NCBI RefSeq assembly: GCF_003946555.1 | Contig: NZ_RHOO01000026.1 | Span: 1 to 37,377, forward strand | Direction of reading: 5' to 3' | Length of the DNA stretch: 37,377 nt | From: Companilactobacillus hulinensis | Lineage (GTDB): Bacteria; Bacillota; Bacilli; Lactobacillales; Lactobacillaceae | Part shown: in pieces, positions 6,417 to 14,914 of the stretch | How the letters are laid out: every line of letters starts with the position of its first letter | Position numbering within the stretch: position 1 is the first letter of the stretch | Position numbers and translations under genes: made by a program | The notes under the pieces: model-generated | The model's database searches: none | Told to the model about the DNA's origin: nothing | Seen by the model: only the letters and a program-made list of their open reading frames with translations

Positions 6417-9119
6417 TTACTCAAAATACGGCAACAATTCCATACCTTGATTATATTTAATTTCTTTTAATCCATTCAATTGTGCAAATCGATCTGTTCT
6501 CATGACTACACTCAAAATACTCATAGCCGAATTCTGTAAATCTCCGATGTACAAATCATTGTTATCTTTCCAATTACCCTTCAACAGCAAAGTATCATTG
6601 TCGATAATCTGAACAGCTCCATCTAATATCGACTTCTTCATGCTCTCATTTATCTTATCCGAAACCTTAACACGAATATAATTTTCACCATCAGCATCAG
6701 GTTCAAAATCATTCCACAAATTCTCATATTTAGGTTTTAACGTTGCGACATCAAACGACTTGCGAATGGCAATACTGCCGTCACTATCGAATTCCGGCTT
6801 CAAATCGTCCACCGCTGCAAATAGCTTATCTTGCGAGCCACCGGGCATGATTAAATCATTTCCAGAATGCATACTGTGCCTTGGATCAGCAAGGCTGAAC
6901 CAATCAGTCATAACTAATCCTTGGAAGTCCCATTCATCCCTCAATATATTAGTCAACAGCTCATAATTCTCACCAGAGAATGTTCCGTTTACTTCATTAT
7001 ACGAAGACATGATTGCCATCGGTTGTGCTGATTTAACAGTGATTTCAAAGTTCTTCAAGTAGATTTCTCTCAAAGCCTGTTCGCCGATAATACTATTACC
7101 AGTATTACGATCAGTTTCTTGATTATTACCTAAGAAATGCTTGATGACAGTCCCAATACCGGGATGATCTTGTACACCAGCTGTTTCTGCTGCAGAAATT
7201 GTTCCAGATAATACTGGATCTTCAGAGAAATATTCAAAGTTACGTCCACCAAGTGGATTACGATGAATATTCATTCCTGGTGCCAACCACATTGTTACTC
7301 CGAATTCTTTCATCTCAGTACCAACAGCAAATCCAACTTGTTTGACCAAATCACGATTCCAAGTTTGAGCTAGCATAGTTCCGATTGGCCAAGCGGTCGC
7401 ATATTGATACTTAGTTTCATTATCTTTCTTGTATTGATTCATCAAACGTAATCCAGCTGGTCCATCGGCATTAACAGTCGCAGGTATTCCGGCACGTTTA
7501 TTGGCCGTGGTTTCACCAGCAGCACCAGGAACCAAAGCTGAGGCATTACCAACGACACTTCCCGCTGTATCAGGTTTCCATGAACCCTCCACGAGATCAA
7601 TTAATTCTTTTTTGGTTAAATTACCAACAAAGTCTGGTAATGACATCTTATTATTAAACACGTCTAATAGATCCACAGAAGAACGTTTTGTGACCATTGT
7701 TAGTGTCTCATCGTAATTTTTACCCGGCAATTCAGTGTCTGCATCATTATTAAATGTTTCAACTTTGCCCACATCAGAATATTTAATAACTTCTGTGGCC
7801 GGAAAATTCTTAGCCTTAAGTAATAAGAATGGAACACCGCCGACTTGCTCGAATCCAACTTTGTTATTAACTAATTCAGTCGGATCGTCCGTTGGCATTA
7901 GTTTTTGTTCAACTTGTTTCAAAACAACTTTTTGATCTAGCTTCAACTCAGCTACAACTTGAGTGTTTCTTGAACCATTTCCGATCCTAACTAAATAAAT
8001 TCCAGGAATCATCACGTATTGTGCATTTTTTTGATCATACACGGATAGATTCTTTGTATCAAATTTCATTGTGACTGTTTGATCATCATTTGGTTTCAAT
8101 AATTCAGTTTTGGCATATGCCTGCAAACTTTGATAAGGCGTTGATATATCAGACTTAGGAGTTGAAACATATAATTGAACGGTTTCTTTACCTGAGAACG
8201 TTCCACTGATGTTTTGTACATTTACTTTAACATTTACATATTCTTCATTTGCGGAAACCTTGACTGTATCCAACAAGAACTTGGCGTAACTTAATCCGAA
8301 ACCAAATTCATACCTAGGCTTAATATTAAAACTATCGAAATATCTATATCCAACGTATATTCCTTCGTTATAACGGGGATTCTTCTCACCAAAATACTTC
8401 GATGAAGGATAATCTTCGTAATTAAATGCCCACGTATCAGTTAATTTACCAGAAGGAGTCACAGTGCCGTCCAAAACTTCAGCAATTGCATCACCTGCAT
8501 CCATACCAGGTTGTGATACGAGTAAAATACTGTCTAGTAACGGACATTGTTCGACAAAACTAGTATCGATTACTCCACCAACGTTAAGTATCAAAATACT
8601 CTTTTGATAATACTCACTCAAACGTTTAATGTTCGACAATTCATTATCGGTCAGCTGATAATCGCCCTTTTCATTCTTTCGATCATGCCCCTCACCAGAG
8701 CTTCTCGAAATGACATAGATGCCTGTAGGAGCGTCCTCAAACTCACCAATTTCCATATCGTCCATTGAGAAGGCGGGTGATAAAAGTGCCATCAACGAGT
8801 CACCCAATTTGTCATAATATTCTTTTTTCTTGGAATCATAATATCTTTGAAATCTCATTAACCAAGATTTAGTCGTGATTTCAAAATTGTGCGTTTCAAG
8901 TCCCTCTATAATAGAAGAAACATGACGCTGATTCACATCTCCAGAGCCTGTACCTCCTTTGACAGTAGCAAAAGCACCACTTCCATACAGTGCAACTGTT
9001 TTATTGCGTAAGGGCAAAGTCTTATTCTCGTTTTGTAGTAAAACCATACCTTCTTGAGCTGCTTTTTTAGATAAGTTTAAATTATTAATTTCTCTTTGTG
9101 ACATATTCTGTTCCATCAT
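6417..9119 (-). CDS. Glycoside hydrolase family 3 beta-glucosidase with swapped domain order
   Basis: A 900-residue GH3 enzyme lacking a signal peptide, so cytosolic. The usual order is inverted. The alpha/beta GH3_C domain comes first (about 15-280: AAQEGMVLLQNENKTLPL, then GYRYFDSF and YEFGFGLSY). A fibronectin-III-like domain follows (about 290-400). The catalytic TIM barrel comes last (about 490-800), with NADGPAGLR (D552), KHF (660-662) and the nucleophile D739 in GLVMTDW. This order is known in some ruminal GH3 enzymes such as those of Ruminococcus albus and Butyrivibrio. Likely substrates are beta-glucosides; xylosidase activity is possible. ATGATG after AGGAGTGATT fixes the start. No sugar transporter is adjacent. 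Confidence 0.92.
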   Translation of the reverse strand: MMEQNMSQREINNLNLSKKAAQEGMVLLQNENKTLPLRNKTVALYGSGAFATVKGGTGSGDVNQRHVSSIIEGLETHNFEITTKSWLMRFQRYYDSKKKEYYDKLGDSLMALLSPAFSMDDMEIGEFEDAPTGIYVISRSSGEGHDRKNEKGDYQLTDNELSNIKRLSEYYQKSILILNVGGVIDTSFVEQCPLLDSILLVSQPGMDAGDAIAEVLDGTVTPSGKLTDTWAFNYEDYPSSKYFGEKNPRYNEGIYVGYRYFDSFNIKPRYEFGFGLSYAKFLLDTVKVSANEEYVNVKVNVQNISGTFSGKETVQLYVSTPKSDISTPYQSLQAYAKTELLKPNDDQTVTMKFDTKNLSVYDQKNAQYVMIPGIYLVRIGNGSRNTQVVAELKLDQKVVLKQVEQKLMPTDDPTELVNNKVGFEQVGGVPFLLLKAKNFPATEVIKYSDVGKVETFNNDADTELPGKNYDETLTMVTKRSSVDLLDVFNNKMSLPDFVGNLTKKELIDLVEGSWKPDTAGSVVGNASALVPGAAGETTANKRAGIPATVNADGPAGLRLMNQYKKDNETKYQYATAWPIGTMLAQTWNRDLVKQVGFAVGTEMKEFGVTMWLAPGMNIHRNPLGGRNFEYFSEDPVLSGTISAAETAGVQDHPGIGTVIKHFLGNNQETDRNTGNSIIGEQALREIYLKNFEITVKSAQPMAIMSSYNEVNGTFSGENYELLTNILRDEWDFQGLVMTDWFSLADPRHSMHSGNDLIMPGGSQDKLFAAVDDLKPEFDSDGSIAIRKSFDVATLKPKYENLWNDFEPDADGENYIRVKVSDKINESMKKSILDGAVQIIDNDTLLLKGNWKDNNDLYIGDLQNSAMSILSVVMRTDRFAQLNGLKEIKYNQGMELLPYFE

Positions 9120-9226
9120 TAATCACTCCTTAAACGAGTTACATGAAACAAATTATCGTATTTCATTTATCCTCTACCACTAGGTGGAAACATTTTCTAC
9201 TATTGATTTTACACTTTCTTATAACA

Positions 9227-9260
9227 AAATAAGAGCGTGTGAAACAAATGATTCAATTTC
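9227..9260. terminator. Hairpin with AGCGTGTG / CACACGCT stem
   Basis: An 8-bp perfect stem with a long loop is followed by a T-run on the plus strand and by TTATTTTG on the minus strand. It lies just after the stop of the small membrane gene and so probably terminates it. Confidence 0.6.
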
Positions 9261-9266
9261 CACACG

Positions 9267-9455
9267 CTATTTTTTAAATTTTTTAATAACAAACTTGTTC
9301 AATAAATAAATAACTATAATTATTAACAATGCAATTAAAATTTCACTCAAAATGAAGTTCATTCCGAATGTACTCTGCAAAAATTTTAAAATTGGATTAT
9401 TTACCAAAACAATTAAAATCATCGCAACTATAATGTCTAACGTAAAAGTATTCAT
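9267..9455 (-). CDS. Small two-segment membrane protein, unknown function
   Basis: A 62-residue protein with two hydrophobic segments (about 6-22 and 34-54) and a basic tail ending FVIKKFKK. A GGAGG site six bases before the ATG and a terminator after the stop support a real gene. It lies between the GH3 gene and divergent coaBC. No family was recognised; membrane insertion is the only safe inference. Confidence 0.7.
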   Translation of the reverse strand: MNTFTLDIIVAMILIVLVNNPILKFLQSTFGMNFILSEILIALLIIIVIYLLNKFVIKKFKK

Positions 9456-9533
9456 ATTATCCTCCGCATTAGATTAATTATAATCCAACAAAAACCTGTA
9501 TAATATAGTAAGAAAGTAATTTGAGGTGACTAT

Positions 9534-10736
9534 ATGTTAAAAGGGAAACATATTACTATTTACGTTACTGGCGGTATCGCCGTTTACAAATCATTGAATG
9601 TCGTTCGTGAATTGATCAAGAATCAAGCAGAGGTTCAAGTTGTTATGACACAAGCGGCACAGAAATTTGTTACTCCACTAACATTTGCAACACTGAGCAA
9701 GCGTCCTGTTCTGACTGATAACTTTGTAGCTCAATCTACACAAGACGACTTCATCCCCCATATCAAACTGGCCCGTTGGACTGACTTGGCAGTAGTTGTT
9801 CCTGCTACAGCCAACATCATCGGTAAACTAGCCAATGGTATCGCAGACGATTTAACATCAACTACATTGATGGCAACAAATGCACCAAAGCTGATTTTTC
9901 CAACAATGAATACAACTATGTGGGAAAATCCCGCAGTTCAAAATAATATCAACAAACTTAATCTAATGGATATTAAAATCGTCGACCCCGACTCCGGATT
10001 CTTAGCCGAAGGTGAGGTCGGTAAAGGTAGATTACCTGAATTAAATACAATTATGATTGAAATATTCAAAATGTTTACCAAACCATTACTTGCCGGAACT
10101 AACGTCGTCGTCACAGCTGGCGGAACAAAAGAAGCCATCGATCCAGTCCGATTCATCGGAAATAATTCATCTGGCAAAATGGGAATTGCGATGGCCAATG
10201 TTGCAGCCGATATGGGTGCCCATGTCACATTGATCACAACAGTTCACAACAGATTAAGTTCTCCAAATCTGAATGAAATCAAAGTTTCAACAGCACTAGA
10301 AATGCAAAAAGAACTCGAAAATCATTTTGAAAGCAGTAACGTCTTAATCATGGCAGCGGCTGTATCTGACTTCAGGCCTGTGCATAAAGCTGATCAAAAA
10401 ATCAAGAAAAATGATGATAAAGACTTATACACAATCCAATTACAAAAGAATCCCGATATTTTGAAAGAAATATCCAAAAAGAAAAATCATCAATTCGTGG
10501 TAGGCTTCGCAGCTGAAACTGAGAATCTTATCCCTTATGCCAAAAAGAAATTGTACGATAAAAACGTCGATATGATCCTAGCTAATGACGTATCTAAAGC
10601 TGGTTCAGGCTTTAACGTCGATACTAATGAAATAACTTTGATACGTCGTGATAAAGAACCTGAAACTTGGCCATTAATGTCTAAGAGTGACATTGCTGCG
10701 AAGTTCTGGGAATATTATGAAAAGAATATCAAATAA
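9534..10736 (+). CDS. coaBC: Bifunctional phosphopantothenoylcysteine decarboxylase / phosphopantothenate-cysteine ligase
   Basis: A 400-residue fusion enzyme for two steps of coenzyme A synthesis: joining 4'-phosphopantothenate to cysteine, then FMN-dependent decarboxylation to 4'-phosphopantetheine. The CoaC half (about 1-185) has VTGGIAVYK, the catalytic His76 and PATANIIGKLANG (90-102). The CoaB half (about 187-400) has AGGTKEAIDPVRFIGN (195-210) followed by NSSGKMG (211-217), and QKNPD (304-308) with the conserved Lys. The substrate-lid motif reads FLAEGEVGKGR, with Glu159 where E. coli Dfp has Cys158. GAGGTGACTAT precedes the ATG. The length is normal for the family. Confidence 0.95.
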   Translation: MLKGKHITIYVTGGIAVYKSLNVVRELIKNQAEVQVVMTQAAQKFVTPLTFATLSKRPVLTDNFVAQSTQDDFIPHIKLARWTDLAVVVPATANIIGKLANGIADDLTSTTLMATNAPKLIFPTMNTTMWENPAVQNNINKLNLMDIKIVDPDSGFLAEGEVGKGRLPELNTIMIEIFKMFTKPLLAGTNVVVTAGGTKEAIDPVRFIGNNSSGKMGIAMANVAADMGAHVTLITTVHNRLSSPNLNEIKVSTALEMQKELENHFESSNVLIMAAAVSDFRPVHKADQKIKKNDDKDLYTIQLQKNPDILKEISKKKNHQFVVGFAAETENLIPYAKKKLYDKNVDMILANDVSKAGSGFNVDTNEITLIRRDKEPETWPLMSKSDIAAKFWEYYEKNIK

Positions 10737-10738
10737 AT

Positions 10739-10776
10739 AAAGACATTGCCGCAATCGGCAATGTCTTTATTTTATT
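10739..10776 (+). terminator. Terminator after coaBC
   Basis: A 10-bp stem AGACATTGCC / GGCAATGTCT with a six-base loop is followed by TTATTTTATT. Confidence 0.85.
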
Positions 10777-10830
10777 CCAATTTATATCTTTAACATTTGT
10801 AAATCCTGAATTATCTTTTCTCCCTACCGT

Positions 10831-11040
10831 TTAATATGCAGTAACACCAATATAAGCAAGTATACAAATCCCAAAAATAATAATAATCATCGAAATCAAT
10901 ACAGATGACCACATTACAAATGGCACTGTTGACGATTTCATATTGCCTTCTTTTTTCTCAAGTTCAAAGAAAGTATGTGATCCTATTAATTGATAAACAC
11001 CTATCGCAATAGCAGTTAATCCCAGTAATAGTATGAACAT
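10831..11040 (-). CDS. Small two-segment membrane protein, unknown function
   Basis: A 69-residue protein with two hydrophobic stretches (about 1-17 and 40-65) around a charged middle (ELEKKEGNMK). The frame is open further upstream to 11130, but GAGG sits nine bases before the ATG at 11040, while the preceding ATGAGC directly abuts the site. I therefore start at MFILLLG. No family was recognised. The gene is convergent with coaBC and sits downstream of the lpd operon on the same strand. Confidence 0.55.
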   Translation of the reverse strand: MFILLLGLTAIAIGVYQLIGSHTFFELEKKEGNMKSSTVPFVMWSSVLISMIIIIFGICILAYIGVTAY

Positions 11041-11227
11041 TTCGCTCATCCTCTTTATATTTTTGCCATGATAGTAGTTCCATTTATGGTTAGATACCAG
11101 TGAAGTGCTTATGAAATTAATTATATACATTGAATAATGTTATGACAGCTCCATTACCCATTGATCCATAACAGAAGCAAGTCGGAAACAACAAAAAGAC
11201 AGCTAAACTCGAACTGCCTCCATTAAA

Positions 11228-11638
11228 CTATTCTGGATTTTCAGTGTCACTATAATAAACCGGAACTGGAGCATCGAAATCATACTCCTCAATCCAATTT
11301 AAGATTTGTTTACCCATATCATTTGCCATACTTCCCGACACCATTATTTGCTTCTTAGAAATATGATTTACATGAACACCGGCAGTGATAGTGCAACTTC
11401 CGGGCAACTTGGATTGAATGATTTTGCCAACTTGCTGCGCTAGAACATCATCCTTATGGAACCTTCCGTCATGACTTGGGAACCTTGTCGTCTCCATATC
11501 ACTACTTGCGCTTAAAGTTGTAACAGTCCCAATATGTGGATTATCTCCACCAGTTATTTCAATCATAATATCTTTACCAATAACTGACACATTTGCAATC
11601 ATGGTGTAATTTTCTTTGGTTACTTGAAATTGTGACAT
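11228..11638 (-). CDS. lpdD: LpdD-family prenylated-flavin decarboxylase accessory protein
   Basis: A 136-residue protein, third in the lpdC-lpdB-lpdD operon. Its start ATG overlaps the lpdB stop by one base (TGATG), with GGGAGGGG upstream; the longer frame from 11653 would place its start inside the lpdB end. It resembles the small D subunit that accompanies UbiD-type hydroxyarylic acid decarboxylases in lactobacilli and Bacillus, thought to handle the prenylated flavin cofactor or assist activity. Internal segments such as ITGGDNPHIGT and AGVHVNHISKKQI fit that family. Its direct biochemical role remains poorly established. Confidence 0.82.
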   Translation of the reverse strand: MSQFQVTKENYTMIANVSVIGKDIMIEITGGDNPHIGTVTTLSASSDMETTRFPSHDGRFHKDDVLAQQVGKIIQSKLPGSCTITAGVHVNHISKKQIMVSGSMANDMGKQILNWIEEYDFDAPVPVYYSDTENPE

Positions 11639-12213
11639 CAAATCCCCTCCCAACGTCCATCTGAATCATTATCAATTCTCAACGCATCGAGTATTTTCAT
11701 AGTTTGATGATCGACTAAATCTTGAATGGTCTGAGGATGATTATAGAAGGCTGGAATTGGTGGAATCATCTGCACGCCCATTCTTGATAACTTCGTCATA
11801 TTTTCCAAGTGAATTGTATTCAAAGGAGTTTCGCGTGGAATCATGATGAGTTTTCGTTGTTCTTTCAAAGTGACATCTGCTGCACGTGAGATCAAATTAT
11901 CACCGATACCGACTGAAATACTAGCAACTGTCTTCATACTAGCTGGTACAATGACCATTCCATCTGTCAGAAACGATCCACTGGCAATCGTAGCTCCAAG
12001 ATCACCATCATTGTAATAGAAATCAAGCATATTACGAATATCTTCCAATGAATAATCAGTTTCTAACTGAAGATTCTTCTTGGCCCAAGCACTAAAGACT
12101 CCATGTGTTTCAACGTTAGGAATCCTCTGTAATTTCTTGATCAAATCTATCGCATAGATAGTACCTGAGGCACCAGTAACTCCGATGACAATTTTTTTCT
12201 TACGTTCAGGCAT
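11638..12213 (-). CDS. lpdB: UbiX-like flavin prenyltransferase
   Basis: A 191-residue flavoprotein that attaches dimethylallyl phosphate to FMN, producing prenylated FMN for the partner decarboxylase. The FMN-binding start reads IGVTGASGTIYAIDL. PASMKTVASISVGIGDNLISRAADV and ETPLNTIHLENM are the conserved cofactor and prenyl-phosphate segments. The start is the ATG at 12213, eight bases after AGGAG; an upstream in-frame GTG lies within that site. It follows lpdC by 14 bases and is translationally coupled to lpdD. In Lactobacillus plantarum the paired LpdB serves gallate and protocatechuate decarboxylation. Confidence 0.9.
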   Translation of the reverse strand: MPERKKKIVIGVTGASGTIYAIDLIKKLQRIPNVETHGVFSAWAKKNLQLETDYSLEDIRNMLDFYYNDGDLGATIASGSFLTDGMVIVPASMKTVASISVGIGDNLISRAADVTLKEQRKLIMIPRETPLNTIHLENMTKLSRMGVQMIPPIPAFYNHPQTIQDLVDHQTMKILDALRIDNDSDGRWEGI

Positions 12214-12227
12214 TAATGTCACTCCTT

Positions 12228-13703
12228 TTATTTCAAATATTTTTTCCAGTCGTCAACCTTTTTGAAGCTAGCACGTTTGAACTGCTCTTTCATATCGAAT
12301 GGAACAGTGCCATCGAAGATAGTTTTAGAACTCATTCCACGGAAACGAATTGATTTAGGATCATACTCTGGTCTTTCTGATGGATCCAATGGGTGATTTC
12401 TCATCCCTGGCAATACCATAATATCCTTATCACCTTGGAATCTTGTATTCAAAGTCCAGACAACATCATTCATGTCGAAGATATCCACATCATCATCAAC
12501 CAAGATAACTGTCTTCAATTCTTTAAAAGCTGACAAAGCTAAGATTGCAGCTTGCTTTTGAATGCCTTCATCCGCTTCAGTCTCCTTATGTATCTGCATG
12601 ATAGTCATCAATTTACCGCCACCAGCTGGTGGATTATATACGTTAACGACTTTTCCAGGAATAGCACGGTCAACGAGTTCTAGAATGCTTGCTTCTGTAG
12701 GAATACCAGCCATTGATACGTGTTCTTCACTAGGTCCAATTGTTGTCTGCATGATTGGATTATCTTTTCGATGAGTAATGGCTTTGACCTTAACGACATT
12801 AACACTAGGATTCGCATCACCATCATATCCAGGGAATTCAGGCATCGCTTTACCGGTGTTAGTGTTAATATCCTCTTGCATAGTCTCATTTGGCATTATT
12901 TCCGCTTCAACCACATATTCAGCACGAGCAATTGCGTTCTCGTCCACAGCCACACCGTCCACAATTTGAACAGGTTGATTTCGCAACGCACCGGCAACCC
13001 ACAATTCATTGTATCCAAGCGGAGTTGTAGGTGGCTCAAATGTCGCACCGATGGTGATTGCAGGATCAAGTCCTATATTGATTGTAATAGGCATTGGCTT
13101 ATTCAACTTCTCAAATTGTTTCTGGAAGTGTCCAATGTGGCGACCACCTGGCATGATATACATTCCGATGGTATCTTTGTCTTCCAATACCATACGATGA
13201 ATCGTAACATCACTCATTGTCTTGTCAGGGTCTGATCCGAAGACGACACCCATTGTGATATAAGGACCAGCATCATATTCTGTGTTTGTGGGAGCTGGCA
13301 AAATTTTTCTAATATCAAAGTTTTTATCAGTTGCTAAGTGAACAACTTCTTGTACAGGAGCATTCGCTTTTGAAACTTTGATCGGTTTAACTGGATTTTC
13401 AACTGAATCTTTCAACAAGCGGCCGAGCGTCTTGTAGTCATGATGCAAAATCATTCCGTCACGCTTACGACTAGCCATCGCACCAATAAGTACACGTGTT
13501 TTGGGGAATCCTTTGACATTATTGAACATCATAGCTGGACCTTCTTTAGTAGGTCTTTGCACTGTACCACCGGCACCAATGTAACGATATACACCAGATA
13601 ACTCTGCATTGGGATCCACTGCCACGTTTGTTTCGTGGTATTGTCCAGGTTGTTTCTTTAATTCATCAATAATTTTTCTCAAATCATATGGTTGATCAGT
13701 CAT
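12228..13703 (-). CDS. lpdC: UbiD-family hydroxyarylic acid (gallate/protocatechuate-type) decarboxylase
   Basis: A 491-residue prenylated-FMN-dependent decarboxylase, close in length to the L. plantarum gallate decarboxylase LpdC. Conserved segments include YIMPGGRHIGHF, FEPPTTPLGYNELWVAGAL, the AEYVVEAEI glutamate region, and the C-terminal LVDDDVDIFDMNDVVWTLNTR. The ATG follows AGAGGAGGT; the frame extends 21 codons upstream without support. It leads the lpdC-lpdB-lpdD operon, whereas in L. plantarum lpdC is reported to lie away from lpdB-lpdD. The expected reaction is nonoxidative decarboxylation of gallate to pyrogallol or protocatechuate to catechol. The true substrate is unproven. Confidence 0.9.
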   Translation of the reverse strand: MTDQPYDLRKIIDELKKQPGQYHETNVAVDPNAELSGVYRYIGAGGTVQRPTKEGPAMMFNNVKGFPKTRVLIGAMASRKRDGMILHHDYKTLGRLLKDSVENPVKPIKVSKANAPVQEVVHLATDKNFDIRKILPAPTNTEYDAGPYITMGVVFGSDPDKTMSDVTIHRMVLEDKDTIGMYIMPGGRHIGHFQKQFEKLNKPMPITINIGLDPAITIGATFEPPTTPLGYNELWVAGALRNQPVQIVDGVAVDENAIARAEYVVEAEIMPNETMQEDINTNTGKAMPEFPGYDGDANPSVNVVKVKAITHRKDNPIMQTTIGPSEEHVSMAGIPTEASILELVDRAIPGKVVNVYNPPAGGGKLMTIMQIHKETEADEGIQKQAAILALSAFKELKTVILVDDDVDIFDMNDVVWTLNTRFQGDKDIMVLPGMRNHPLDPSERPEYDPKSIRFRGMSSKTIFDGTVPFDMKEQFKRASFKKVDDWKKYLK

Positions 13704-13732
13704 CAAATTACCTCCTCTGAATTTATAAGTTA

Positions 13733-13761
13733 ATTGTAAATTCATTCTTGGACGGGAACAA
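13733..13761 (-). promoter_or_regulatory. Promoter of lpdC-lpdB-lpdD
   Basis: On the minus strand TTGTTC, a 17-base spacer and TACAAT lie between the LysR terminator and the lpdC start. An imperfect TCTTG...CAAGA inverted repeat (13747-13769) overlaps the -35, a plausible place for LysR-type activator binding. Confidence 0.5.
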
Positions 13762-13769
13762 TTCAAGAT

Positions 13770-13801
13770 AAAGCAAAAAGCATTCCATAATGGAATGCTT
13801 T
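13770..13801 (-). terminator. Terminator of the LysR gene
   Basis: A nearly perfect palindrome (AAAGCATTCCAT / ATGGAATGCTTT) overlaps the LysR stop codon and is followed on the minus strand by TTTTTGC. It insulates the lpd operon from the regulator's transcript. Confidence 0.8.
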
Positions 13802-14678
13802 ATTTAATATTATTTTTAACGTAATTCCAAAAGATATCATTAGCTTCTGAATGATTACCTTTTTTCCTGAAAAAACTAAGTTCATTACTAACATTGTTTG
13901 ATAACGGAATGGTAACAAAATTATCATTAGTGAACCCTTTAGCAGTTTTATCCATCATAAGCGAGACACCCATATTGTTCTCAACCATCTGAATAACTAG
14001 ATCCACTCGTGAACCCTCATAAGTTATCTTGGGATTGAATCCTGCATTGTGACACAAGTCCATGACAGGCTGATACAAGTTCGTTGACTTACCCAATATC
14101 AGGAAATTATCATCTTTCAAACTTGCCAAATCTATTTTTTTCACTTTAGCAAGCTTATGATGCTTTGGCAGAACTGCCACAAAGTTATCAGACTCCATTG
14201 GAATCTGTTCCAAACTTTTGTCATCAAAATTAAACGTTCTAGCAAAAATTATTTCACATTTATCCGACTTCAAAGCCGCAAATAGATGGTTGCTCTCCTC
14301 TTCTTTCAACTGCATGTGAACTTCTGGATGCTGCCGTAAAAAGCTGGTTATTAGATTGAAACTCTGATAATTAGGCATAGTTGGGATAGTATACATCTCG
14401 ATCGTCAGGTTCTTTGCATCTTGGAAATCATTCAAATCACGTTGCAATTTTACGTAATCATCAATTATCTTTTGAGCATGAGGCAACACAATCATACCTT
14501 CATCTGTTAATTCAATTTTGCGATGTTCACGTTTGAACAATGAAACTGACAATTCTTTTTCCAATGCCTGAATCTGCTTAGAAATATTTCCTTGTGTTGT
14601 GTAGAGATTCTCAGCCGTATCAGTATAATTAAGTGTTTTGGACAAATCTACGAAAATTTCTAGACGGCGAATATTCAT
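13800..14678 (-). CDS. LysR-family transcriptional regulator of the lpd cassette
   Basis: A 292-residue LysR-type regulator. The N-terminal winged helix (about 1-60) reads MNIRRLEIFVDL, with the recognition region NISKQIQALEKELSVSLF. The effector-binding domain follows (about 85-290). I start at MNIRR, typical of the family, with GGGAAG ten bases upstream; an ATG six codons earlier has weaker support. It sits between the decarboxylase operon and the divergent permease. LysR regulators of this kind respond to the aromatic substrate and activate both sides. The effector is inferred only from context. Confidence 0.88.
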   Translation of the reverse strand: MNIRRLEIFVDLSKTLNYTDTAENLYTTQGNISKQIQALEKELSVSLFKREHRKIELTDEGMIVLPHAQKIIDDYVKLQRDLNDFQDAKNLTIEMYTIPTMPNYQSFNLITSFLRQHPEVHMQLKEEESNHLFAALKSDKCEIIFARTFNFDDKSLEQIPMESDNFVAVLPKHHKLAKVKKIDLASLKDDNFLILGKSTNLYQPVMDLCHNAGFNPKITYEGSRVDLVIQMVENNMGVSLMMDKTAKGFTNDNFVTIPLSNNVSNELSFFRKKGNHSEANDIFWNYVKNNIK

Positions 14679-14763
14679 TCGACTAATACTTCCCATTCCA
14701 TTTTAGAATACTATAACACAAGTGAATATTTTGTTTACTCCCCCATTGAGCAATATTTCAATA

Positions 14764-14790
14764 GACATTTGTAAGCGAATACAAATTGTC
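14764..14790. promoter_or_regulatory. LysR-type operator in the divergent regulator/permease region
   Basis: An interrupted palindrome: GACATTTGTA, a gap of six, then TACAAATTGTC, with a T-N11-A core expected for LysR regulators. It lies upstream of the permease promoter and upstream of the LysR start, where a shared recognition site would be expected. Confidence 0.6.
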
Positions 14791-14812
14791 TGCTTTATTT
14801 CTCAAAAAAGGA

Positions 14813-14841
14813 TTGTTTTATACCTAACTATCTGGTATAAA
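14813..14841 (+). promoter_or_regulatory. Permease promoter with palindrome over the -10
   Basis: TTGTTT, a 17-base spacer and TATAAA. A palindrome TATACC-N9-GGTATA (14819-14839) covers the spacer and -10, a possible activation-site half of the LysR target. Confidence 0.5.
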
Positions 14842-14914
14842 TTTAATGTTATAACAAAATTGAAACCACAATTGAGTTAAACAAAATCTGTTTAATTGAT
14901 TGGGGGCTTCTGCG

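Noticed and set aside
7501-7935. Two plus-strand open frames opposite the GH3 gene
   Set aside because: Both are antisense frames within a gene with clear catalytic motifs and have no start signals.
11041-11130. Upstream extension of the small membrane protein gene
   Set aside because: GAGG sits nine bases before the ATG at 11040, and the extra 30 residues are polar without a ribosome binding site.
12720-13235. A 171-codon open frame on the plus strand opposite lpdC
   Set aside because: It lies wholly inside lpdC on the other strand, has no ribosome binding site, and its product has no recognisable fold; lpdC has strong motifs.
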